Shown here: one piece after another, positions 23,037 to 29,615 of the stretch | Numbering within the stretch: the stretch's first letter is position 1 | Layout of the letters: the number at the start of each line of letters is the position of its first letter | NCBI RefSeq assembly: GCF_018373095.1 | Contig: NZ_JAHAHT010000008.1 | Span: 1-29,615, forward strand | Direction of reading: 5' to 3' | Length of the DNA stretch: 29,615 nucleotides | Origin: Haemophilus parahaemolyticus | Lineage (GTDB): Bacteria > Pseudomonadota > Gammaproteobacteria > Enterobacterales > Pasteurellaceae | The notes under the pieces: model-generated | Database searches by the model: none | The model's input: only the letters and a program-made list of their open reading frames with translations | Told to the model about the DNA's origin: nothing | Position numbers and translations under genes: made by a program

Positions 23037-24695
23037 TTATTCTGCCGCTTTTTGTTTAATGACAGAGTAAATTACACCTGTTACCACTGAACCTAATGCG
23101 ATTGCACCTAAGTACATCAATGGTTGTGATACAAATGGAATCACGAATAAACCACCGTGCGGTGCTTGAAGTGTAATACCTAAGCCCATTGAGATTGCAC
23201 CAGCTGTTGCACCACCTAATATAGATGAGATGATCGCTCTCACAGGATCTGCCGCAACGAATGGTAATGCCCCTTCAGAAATAAAGCATAAACCTAATAC
23301 AAATGAAGCTTTACCTGCATCGCGTTGGTTTGCAGTGAATTTAGAGCGAGCAAGGAAAGTCGCGATTGCCATACCAATTGGTGGCACCATACCTGCCGCC
23401 ATTACCGCTGCCATTGGTACATATTGTTGAGAAGCGATTAAACCTACACCGAAGGTATAAGCCGCTTTATTGACAGGTCCGCCCATATCAACACACATCA
23501 TCGCACCAAGGATAAGACCTAAAATCACCGCATTGGTTTGCCCCATTGTGTTTAACCAATCCACTAATGCGTCCATCAACGCTTTTACTGGTGGGTTGAT
23601 GAGGTAAATCATCAATAAACCAACGATTGCTGCACCAAATAGCGGTAGAATTAAAATCGGTTTAAGTGAGGTAAAACTTGGTGGTAATTTGATAATGTCA
23701 TTTAAGAATTTCACCACATAACCCGCAAGGAAACCTGCCACGATACCGCCTAAGATACCCGCTCCCGCAGTGGTAGATAACATCCCGCCAATAAGACCTA
23801 CTGCTAGCCCTGGGCGGTCAGCGATAGAGAACGCCACATAACCTGTGAATACCGCGATCATTAAGTGGAATGCCGCCCCACCGCCAATATCCATTAACGC
23901 TTTTGGTAAGCCGCCTGCAATGGTTTCATCTTTGAACGCTTCGATACCAAACATAAAGGAAACGGCGATTAATAAACCACCAGCAACCACAAGCGGAAGC
24001 ATATGTGACACACCCGTCATCAAGTGTTTATACACACCTTTTTTCTCTTCGGTTTTGGTTTCTGCTGCCGCACTCGTTACCGCCCCTTCAAACACTTTCG
24101 CTTCTTTGAAAGCTTTTTCAAACTCTTGTGCTGTTTTCTTCAACGCTAAACCGGTTGAAGTACGATACATCAATTTACCTTTGAATTTATCTAATGGCAC
24201 ATCAATATCTGCCGCCACGAATACAAGATCGGCTGCAGCCACTTCTTCTGGAGTGATTGGGTTGCCCGCACCGACTTGTCCGCGAGTTTCTACACGCACG
24301 TTCCAGCCTTGAGCTTTGGCGTAATTTTCAATCGCTTCTGCTGACATAAAGGTGTGAGCCACGCCCGTTGGGCAAGCCGTTACCGCCACGATGTTTTTCA
24401 CGCCACTTGATGAAAGCGATGATGAAGCGGTCGCATTTGCAAATATTTTTGCATTTTCTACCGCTTGTTTGATGGCTGCTGCTGGGTTCGCAAAGGCTTT
24501 TTCTAACTCAAGCTGTGCCCCTTGTTTGCCTGCTGCTGTTGCTGGAATTTGGTCGTTAAATAAGACGATAAAATCAGCTTGATCTGCTGCAACCACAGAA
24601 TGCCCTTGCTGTTTTGCTGCCGCACTCAGTGCTTCATTCACCAGAAAAGCACGTGCTTTGCCCAGTTGTACAGGAAAAATAAATGAGAAATTCAT
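23037..24695 (-). CDS. fruA: fructose-specific PTS enzyme IIBC
   Basis: FruA imports fructose and releases fructose 1-phosphate. The 552-residue protein has an N-terminal IIB-like domain without an active cysteine (about 1-90), a real IIB domain with the phosphorylated C108 (NIVAVTACPTGVAHTFM), a linker rich in Lys, Ala and Glu (about 195-225), and a IIC membrane domain with eight or more hydrophobic segments (from about 228). Marker segments include GVSHMLPLVVAGGLLIA, CVDMGGPVNKAAYTF and FISEGALPFVAADP, all typical of the fructose family. AGGA lies seven bases before the ATG. It is the last gene of fruB-fruK-fruA, 12 bases after fruK. Confidence 0.97.
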   Translation of the reverse strand: MNFSFIFPVQLGKARAFLVNEALSAAAKQQGHSVVAADQADFIVLFNDQIPATAAGKQGAQLELEKAFANPAAAIKQAVENAKIFANATASSSLSSSGVKNIVAVTACPTGVAHTFMSAEAIENYAKAQGWNVRVETRGQVGAGNPITPEEVAAADLVFVAADIDVPLDKFKGKLMYRTSTGLALKKTAQEFEKAFKEAKVFEGAVTSAAAETKTEEKKGVYKHLMTGVSHMLPLVVAGGLLIAVSFMFGIEAFKDETIAGGLPKALMDIGGGAAFHLMIAVFTGYVAFSIADRPGLAVGLIGGMLSTTAGAGILGGIVAGFLAGYVVKFLNDIIKLPPSFTSLKPILILPLFGAAIVGLLMIYLINPPVKALMDALVDWLNTMGQTNAVILGLILGAMMCVDMGGPVNKAAYTFGVGLIASQQYVPMAAVMAAGMVPPIGMAIATFLARSKFTANQRDAGKASFVLGLCFISEGALPFVAADPVRAIISSILGGATAGAISMGLGITLQAPHGGLFVIPFVSQPLMYLGAIALGSVVTGVIYSVIKQKAAE

Positions 24696-24707
24696 ACGCT
24701 ATTCCTA

Positions 24708-25649
24708 TTAAAAAGTTGATAAATTGGTTAATTTCACTTGGGCTAAAATTTGCTCTAACGCCTGTTTATCGCTAATGCCCACATTGCTTTGTGAAACCGC
24801 AAGGGAAGATGTTGCACTTGCAAAACTTAAAGTTTTCTCTTTACTCCAACCTTGGCTGAAACCGTAAATTAAGCCTGCCACCATTGAGTCGCCTGCACCA
24901 ACGGTACTCACCACATTTTCACAATGCGGTGGCTGAGCTTGTAATACGCCTTCGCTGTTAAGCCATACAGAACCTTTTTCGCCCATTGAGATGATCACGT
25001 TTTCAATGCCATGCGAACATAATTGTTCAGCAGTTTCAATCACTTCTTCAATTGTATGTAATGAACGACCCGCCCAAACTTCTAATTCACGGCGGTTTGG
25101 TTTCACTAACCAAGGATGAGCGGTTAAGCCTGCGGTTAATGCTGCATTTGAGCTATCTAACACCACTTTTAAGCCTTGTTGATGGAGGCTTTCTAACCAA
25201 GCCGCAAACTGCTCAGGCGTTACGCCACGCGGAAGTGAACCACACACTGCTACTAAATCATATTGGCTTTCCCAAGTTTGGCTTTCACGGGTAAACGCAT
25301 CCCAATCTTTTTCGCTAATTTCAAAACCTAAGAAGTTAAGATCCGTTACATCCGCTTCTGTTTCAGTGATTTTCACGTTAATACGTGTTTTACCAGCAAT
25401 GCGATAGAATTTGTCATCTACGCCATTTTGAACAAAAGCTTGCACGAAATCGCCTTGATTTTCTTCGCCTAAAAAGCCTGTTACAGAAAGTTTTGCACCT
25501 AAATCAGCTAATACTTTCGCTACATTGATGCCTTTACCCGCTGGGTATAAACCAAGGGTTTCCACCGTGTTTACTTCGCCAATTTCAATACGAGCCAAGC
25601 GACCAACTAAGTCAAAAGCAGGATTTAATGTTACCGTTGCAATACGCAT
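24708..25649 (-). CDS. fruK: 1-phosphofructokinase
   Basis: FruK phosphorylates fructose 1-phosphate to fructose 1,6-bisphosphate. The 313-residue PfkB-family kinase shows VTLNPAFDLV at the start, the sugar-binding GKGINVAKVLADLG (about 39-52), a KPNRRELEVW segment, and the catalytic anion hole VSTVGAGDSMVAGLIYG, whose aspartate is the base. Length equals that of E. coli FruK (312). It lies 10 bases after fruB and 12 before fruA. Confidence 0.96.
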   Translation of the reverse strand: MRIATVTLNPAFDLVGRLARIEIGEVNTVETLGLYPAGKGINVAKVLADLGAKLSVTGFLGEENQGDFVQAFVQNGVDDKFYRIAGKTRINVKITETEADVTDLNFLGFEISEKDWDAFTRESQTWESQYDLVAVCGSLPRGVTPEQFAAWLESLHQQGLKVVLDSSNAALTAGLTAHPWLVKPNRRELEVWAGRSLHTIEEVIETAEQLCSHGIENVIISMGEKGSVWLNSEGVLQAQPPHCENVVSTVGAGDSMVAGLIYGFSQGWSKEKTLSFASATSSLAVSQSNVGISDKQALEQILAQVKLTNLSTF

Positions 25650-25659
25650 TTTTACCGCC

Positions 25660-27165
25660 TTATTTCTCGCCTAAACCAGCCGCAATTGCAGCACCAATGC
25701 CATCAAGCGCAACTTGAGCATCTTCACCCGTTGCCACAAAACGTAAAGTTGTGCCTTTGGTTACACCAAGTGCCACGATCTTCATTAAGCTTTTTGCACT
25801 CACAAGCGGTGAGTTTTTATCAACGTTTTGCACTTCAATTTTTGAAGTATATTTTTTCACTTCATTGACTAATACCGCACTTGGACGAGCGTGTAAGCCG
25901 TGTTCGTTTTGAATCACAAATGAAGCTTCTAATGCACCTTCAGCTAAAACAGGTGCTTGTTTTGCTACGGATTGAGCGGTAGTTGGTGCAGTTTGAGCTA
26001 TATTACCTTCGATAGTATCAGTCACTTCTGGCACGAAGCTTACGCTTTCACCTAAACCAGATTCAAACGCTTTCGCAAGCGTTTCCATTGCTTGTTGAGC
26101 ATCTTCGCCTTCCGCCACAAAACGTAAACGAGCACCTTTCGAAGCACCAAGTGCGACCACTTTCATTGTACTTTTCGCATTCGCTGGAGCTGTGCCACGA
26201 TCTAAGTTTTCAACCGTAATTTTCGCTGCAAATGGTTTTAACGTTTGTACTAACACCGCAGATGGGCGAGCGTGAATCCCGTTCTCGTTACGTACGGTAA
26301 ATGTACCAATCACTTGACTAACTGAAGAAGCGGTCGAATTTACTGCAGGATTTGCAGAAACAGATACCGCTTCACCGTTGAATAACGCCACGATTTGTAC
26401 TGCTGTGGCTGCTGCTAATTGAGTGCGAGTTTCCGCATTTAATAGACGAGCAAGCTGTGTTTCTAAGCCGCTATCAACAGCCGCCACGCTCACTAGGGTT
26501 TGACCTTGCGTACTACGTGCCACCGCAATACCGTTGGCTAAATTGCCTTTTGCACTATCTACAATAAATACATTATTGCCTAATGCAAGCGGAGCTTGAG
26601 CCACTACATCGCTGATAAACTGTTGATTAACATAGCCTTTTTCTTGTAACTTACCCGCATTTACTGCCGATAAAGTAATCAGGCTTGAAGTGTCGATATT
26701 TAAAGAAAGGTTTTCTTCTGCAATCGCAGGAAAGTTTTTCTTGCCACTTAAAATGTCTGCAAATTCTTGCACATCTTGGGTTGTTGCTAATTTTTCAGCC
26801 GCTTCTTCATCACTTAATACTGTGGTTAATTGACGAAGTAAGGTTAAATGCTCATCCGATTTTGCCGCAATACCAATTACTACATAAGCTGTATTGCCTT
26901 CACTCCATTCAATGCCTTGTGGGAATTGGATGATTTGCACGCCCGTTTCTTTCACTAAACCACGCGTGTCTAACGTACCGTGAGGAATGGCAATCCCATT
27001 GCCTAAGAAAGTCGAAGTTTGTTGCTCACGTGCAAGCATACCTGCTTCATAACCATTCTCAACATTGCCATTTGCAACCAAGCCTGCAGCAACTAATTTA
27101 ATTGCTTCTTCTTTGTTTGCGGCACTGCCATTTAAACGGATATTTTTTGCCGATAAATTAAGCAT
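25660..27165 (-). CDS. fruB: FruB, fructose PTS multiphosphoryl protein (IIA, linker, two HPr-like domains)
   Basis: FruB passes phosphate from enzyme I to FruA. The 501-residue protein has a IIA-fructose domain (about 1-145, active H62 in GIAIPHGTLDTR), a central linker domain (about 155-265), and two HPr-like FPr domains, about 285-375 with H298 (NGIHARPSAVLV) and 412-500 with H425 (HGLHARPSAVLV). E. coli FruB has a single FPr domain and is about 376 residues; the duplication is therefore a real difference, and I recall the same in Haemophilus. Both copies keep the phosphorylated histidine. It has a consensus AAGGAG ribosome site and is the first gene of the operon, with a Cra-like operator upstream. 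Confidence 0.95.
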   Translation of the reverse strand: MLNLSAKNIRLNGSAANKEEAIKLVAAGLVANGNVENGYEAGMLAREQQTSTFLGNGIAIPHGTLDTRGLVKETGVQIIQFPQGIEWSEGNTAYVVIGIAAKSDEHLTLLRQLTTVLSDEEAAEKLATTQDVQEFADILSGKKNFPAIAEENLSLNIDTSSLITLSAVNAGKLQEKGYVNQQFISDVVAQAPLALGNNVFIVDSAKGNLANGIAVARSTQGQTLVSVAAVDSGLETQLARLLNAETRTQLAAATAVQIVALFNGEAVSVSANPAVNSTASSVSQVIGTFTVRNENGIHARPSAVLVQTLKPFAAKITVENLDRGTAPANAKSTMKVVALGASKGARLRFVAEGEDAQQAMETLAKAFESGLGESVSFVPEVTDTIEGNIAQTAPTTAQSVAKQAPVLAEGALEASFVIQNEHGLHARPSAVLVNEVKKYTSKIEVQNVDKNSPLVSAKSLMKIVALGVTKGTTLRFVATGEDAQVALDGIGAAIAAGLGEK

Positions 27166-27213
27166 TTTTGCTCCTTATATAAAGGTGAGTTTAAAATTGA
27201 AAAGATTGTGCCG

Positions 27214-27245
27214 ATTGTACCCCACTTTAGCTAAACCGTTCCAGC
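27214..27245 (-). promoter_or_regulatory. fruB promoter with Cra/FruR-like operator
   Basis: GCTAAACCGTTCCAGC at 27230-27245 matches the Cra (FruR) palindrome GCTGAAWCGWTTCAGC at 13 of 16 places. Just downstream on the minus strand is TACAAT (27214-27219), a good -10 for fruB, with the operator covering the -35 position. In enteric bacteria Cra represses fruBKA and is released by fructose 1-phosphate. No regulator gene lies in the window. Confidence 0.65.
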
Positions 27246-27440
27246 AAAAATCAAAAAAGAGCGGAAAAATATTGATTTTCCAAGATTTTTATACTCTTTT
27301 GTAACATTTATTTTACATTCAAAATACAAAGAGTTACTTATGGTTAGACTATTAAAAGCGGTGAAAATGTTTCATTTTTTGCAAAAATTTGCTACATAAT
27401 ACCGAAAATTTGAAGAAGTCCGACCGCTTTATCTTTTAAA

Positions 27441-27470
27441 TTGAATGAAATTTCATTCTGGGCGTGCTAT
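27441..27470 (+). promoter_or_regulatory. pdxY promoter region with a 16-bp perfect palindrome
   Basis: GAATGAAATTTCATTC (27443-27458) is a perfect palindrome 60 bases before the pdxY start. It overlaps a possible -35 (TTGAAT, 27441-27446) set 18 bases before TGCTAT (27465-27470). The promoter match is moderate. The 270 bases between this site and the fruB operator hold no credible gene. Confidence 0.45.
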
Positions 27471-27518
27471 CGTCTTAATCCTCTATGCAAACAATATCAT
27501 TATTTAAAGGAGAAAATG

Positions 27519-28382
27519 ATGAAAAATGTATTGTCTATTCAATCGCACGTGGTTTATGGCTATGCGGGTAATAAAGCAGCTGTGTTTCCAATGCAACTAC
27601 TTGGGGTAGATGTTTGGGCGTTAAACACGGTGCAATTTTCCAATCATACCCAATATGGCAAATGGAAAGGAATGGTGATTCCAAAAGAACAAATTAGCGA
27701 AATTACACAGGGAATTGATGAAATTGATGCACTGTACGAATGTGATGCAATTTTGTCGGGCTATATTGGTGCAGCAGAGCAGGGGGCAGAGATTTTAAAA
27801 GCTGTTGAGAAAATTAAAGCGAAAAATCCGAATGCGGTGTATTTTTGCGATCCTGTGATGGGGCATCCTGATAAAGGCTGTATTGTTGCACCTGGTGTTG
27901 CTGAATTTTTGCGTGATGAAGCAATGGCAAAAGCGGATTTAATCGCCCCAAACTTGGTGGAGTTACGAGAGCTTACGGGCTTACCTGTTGAGAATTTTAC
28001 CCAAGCGGTAGAAGCAACTAAAGCGATTTTATCTAAAGGTCCAAAACGTGTATTGGTAAAACATTTAAGCAAAGTAGGGCAAGATCCCAGCCAGTTTGAG
28101 ATGTTATTGGCAACAGAAGCGGGTATTTGGCATATCAGCCGACCATTGCACGAGTTTGTGGGGCGTGATCCAGTAGGCGTGGGAGATTTAACAAGCGGTC
28201 TATTTTTAGCGAACTTACTCAATGGTAAATCAGATTTAGAAGCTTTCGAACATACTGCAAACGCGGTAAATGATGTGATGAGTGTTACGCAACAAAGAGG
28301 AAAATATGAACTACAAATTATTGCAGCAAGAGAGTGGATTGTGAATCCGAAAAGTCAGTATTATGCGAGAAAACTTGGTTAA
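27519..28382 (+). CDS. pdxY: pyridoxal kinase PdxY
   Basis: PdxY phosphorylates pyridoxal to pyridoxal 5'-phosphate in vitamin B6 salvage. The product of about 287 residues starts MKNVLSIQSHVVYGYAGNKA and keeps LNTVQFSNHTQYGKW, the CDPVMGHPDKGCIVAPG segment, APNLVELRELTGL, and the catalytic GVGDLTSGLF with its aspartate. All of these match E. coli PdxY rather than PdxK. ATGs at 27516 and 27519 are adjacent; AAGGAG (27507-27512) is better spaced for 27519, although the E. coli protein starts with two methionines. The earlier in-frame ATG-like start at 27441 is rejected. An uptake signal (28191-28200) lies in the catalytic motif. Confidence 0.95.
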   Translation: MKNVLSIQSHVVYGYAGNKAAVFPMQLLGVDVWALNTVQFSNHTQYGKWKGMVIPKEQISEITQGIDEIDALYECDAILSGYIGAAEQGAEILKAVEKIKAKNPNAVYFCDPVMGHPDKGCIVAPGVAEFLRDEAMAKADLIAPNLVELRELTGLPVENFTQAVEATKAILSKGPKRVLVKHLSKVGQDPSQFEMLLATEAGIWHISRPLHEFVGRDPVGVGDLTSGLFLANLLNGKSDLEAFEHTANAVNDVMSVTQQRGKYELQIIAAREWIVNPKSQYYARKLG

Positions 28383-28389
28383 CAAAGAC

Positions 28390-28417
28390 GCGGTCAATAT
28401 GGTATTGACCGCTTTTT
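28390..28417 (+). terminator. terminator of pdxY
   Basis: GCGGTCAATA (28390-28399) and TATTGACCGC (28403-28412) form a perfect 10-bp stem with a three-base loop, followed by five Ts. The arms hold the GCGGTC half of the uptake signal. It lies seven bases after the pdxY stop and also ends the convergent permease gene region. Confidence 0.9.
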
Positions 28418-28426
28418 GTAAGAAAA

Positions 28427-29615
28427 TTAGATCGCTAAACTTAGTGCATAAAATGTAACTAATACAATCGCAATAATGACTGTGCCGATATTTAATTTTT
28501 TGAATTCACCAGAAATGGTGCGACCAATCACTAATGTTGCAAAGCCTAACATAATACCTGTTACGATATTAGCTGTAAGCACGATAAACACTGCACACAC
28601 TAAGCCTGACATTGCGCCTACAAAGTCATCAAAATCTAATTTTGAGACATTGCTTAACATTAACAAGCCTACATACATTAAAGCAGGTGCAGTTGCGTAG
28701 CTTGGCACTAAACCAGCTAATGGTTGGAAGAAAAGCATCAATAAGAAACCGATACCTACTACTACGGCAGTTAAACCTGTTTTACCACCGACTGCTGTGC
28801 CTGCCGCTGATTCGATGTAAACTGCTGCAGGTGCGGTACCAAATAAGCCTGATAATACAGAACCTAATGAGTCAGAAGTTAATGCACGACCACCGTTAAG
28901 GATTTGTCCATCTTTATCTAATAAGTTTGCTTGACCAGCTACCGCACGAATTGTTCCTGTTGCATCAAATATTGCAGTCATCACAAGCGCAAATACTACA
29001 GGTAAAATTGCCGCATTTAATGCACCCACTACATCTAATGCTAAGAATAATGAGTTTTCACCGAAACTTGGCATTTTGAAGAAGCCTGAGTATTTTACAT
29101 TCGGATCAAAAATTAAGCCAATAATCGTAATCGCAATAATCACCCAAAGGATTGAGCCTTTCACTTTTAATCGTTCTAAACCCACGATTGCTGATAAACC
29201 AAGCAATGACATTATTACAGGAAATGAGGTAAATTCGCCCATCTTGACAGGAATATCAATGCCGCTGTTGATCACTAATTTAACATTAGTTGCAGCAATC
29301 AATAGAAGGAATAAACCGATACCGATGCCTGCACCGTGTGCGATGCTTGAAGGCAGGTTGAGCAGAATCCAAGAACGAATGCCTGTAACTGAAATCAGTG
29401 TGAACACCACACCCATTAAGAAGATAGCACCGAGTGCCACAGGAATTGAAATACCTTGGCCAAGTACTAAGCTGAACGCGGTAAATGCAGTTAATGAAAT
29501 CGCACTACCAATTGCCATTGGAGTATTCGCCCATAAACCGATCAAAATTGAGCCTAAACCTGAGACTAAACAGGTTGCAATAAACACCGATTCAGCTGGG
29601 AAACCTGCCTGGCTT
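28427..29615 (-). CDS. NCS2-family purine permease, AzgA-like (5' end beyond window)
   Basis: The frame stays open to the window edge, giving 396 residues without the N-terminus; the GTG at 29587 is not the start, since the codons before it (SQAGFPAES) continue the family sequence. Eleven or so hydrophobic segments are seen. Family markers are VFIATCLVSGLGSILIGL near the window edge, AIFDATGTIRAVAGQANLLD with the acidic substrate residue region, GTAPAAVYIESAAGTAVGGK and LVPSYATAPALMYVGLLM. This is the AzgA-like branch (adenine or guanine/hypoxanthine permeases such as AdeP, GhxP); which purine it carries cannot be told from sequence reading. It converges on pdxY. Confidence 0.88.
   Translation of the reverse strand, partial: SQAGFPAESVFIATCLVSGLGSILIGLWANTPMAIGSAISLTAFTAFSLVLGQGISIPVALGAIFLMGVVFTLISVTGIRSWILLNLPSSIAHGAGIGIGLFLLLIAATNVKLVINSGIDIPVKMGEFTSFPVIMSLLGLSAIVGLERLKVKGSILWVIIAITIIGLIFDPNVKYSGFFKMPSFGENSLFLALDVVGALNAAILPVVFALVMTAIFDATGTIRAVAGQANLLDKDGQILNGGRALTSDSLGSVLSGLFGTAPAAVYIESAAGTAVGGKTGLTAVVVGIGFLLMLFFQPLAGLVPSYATAPALMYVGLLMLSNVSKLDFDDFVGAMSGLVCAVFIVLTANIVTGIMLGFATLVIGRTISGEFKKLNIGTVIIAIVLVTFYALSLAI

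Noticed and set aside
23845..24312. 155-residue plus-strand frame inside fruA
   Set aside because: Low-complexity antisense shadow of the alanine- and glycine-rich fruA coding strand, with no family features.
27340..27399. 19-codon frame (MVRLLKAVKMFHFLQKFAT) in the fruB-pdxY gap
   Set aside because: A weak AAAGAG site precedes it, but there is no run of regulatory codons, no terminator after it and no link to pdxY or fruB.
27761..28222. 153-residue minus-strand frame inside pdxY
   Set aside because: Antisense shadow of conserved pdxY codons, with no ribosome site or recognisable domain.
28427..29587. Permease start at the GTG at 29587
   Set aside because: The reading frame continues upstream to the window edge with family-like residues, so the true start is outside.

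Overview
The window reads as a stretch of ordinary chromosome from a member of the Pasteurellaceae. The best evidence is the scatter of DNA-uptake signal sequences of the ACAAGCGGTC type, the form typical of the Actinobacillus pleuropneumoniae / Mannheimia / Glaesserella side of the family rather than the AAGTGCGGT form of Haemophilus influenzae. Gene content (ycaO, lysS, rng, hemCDXY, fruBKA, pdxY and others) fits a low-GC gammaproteobacterium of this family. I cannot name the species. I see no prophage, insertion sequence with a transposase, CRISPR array, tRNA or rRNA.

Layout. 1-2412: a DoxX-family membrane protein cut by the window edge, then ycaO. 2607-5709: lysS and rng, separated by an inverted pair of uptake sequences that looks like a terminator. 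5877-7272: rnhA and corC. 7409-8014: a secreted DUF2057 (YccT-like) protein on the plus strand. 8039-9567: modB and modA, with no modC beside them. 9661-12720: yadH, yadG, can and a DUF1439 protein, read as one minus-strand group. 12824-15415: plus-strand run of a 44-residue lipoprotein, tgt, a hemerythrin-like protein, a decayed secreted-protein gene and a TusA-like protein. 15576-19825: the haem precursor operon hemC-hemD-hemX-hemY. 19884-22884: gloB, a 170-bp element with 38-bp terminal inverted repeats, nagK, pgpB and yhbY. 23037-27165: the fructose PTS operon fruB-fruK-fruA with a Cra/FruR-like operator upstream. 27519-28382: pdxY. 28427 to the end: an NCS2 purine permease cut by the window edge.

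How the genes fit together. Most are housekeeping. HemC and HemD make uroporphyrinogen III, with HemX and HemY as membrane partners. FruA imports and phosphorylates fructose, FruB carries phosphate to it and FruK makes fructose 1,6-bisphosphate. ModA and ModB are two thirds of a molybdate importer. YadG and YadH form an ABC-2 exporter next to a bicarbonate-regulated beta-carbonic anhydrase.

I did not find a clear new multi-gene system. The points most worth a second look are small: the modA-modB junction with stacked hairpins and a doubtful start, the missing modC, the tiny glycine-rich lipoprotein, the decayed secreted-protein gene, the 38-bp inverted-repeat element, and several palindromes in promoter regions.
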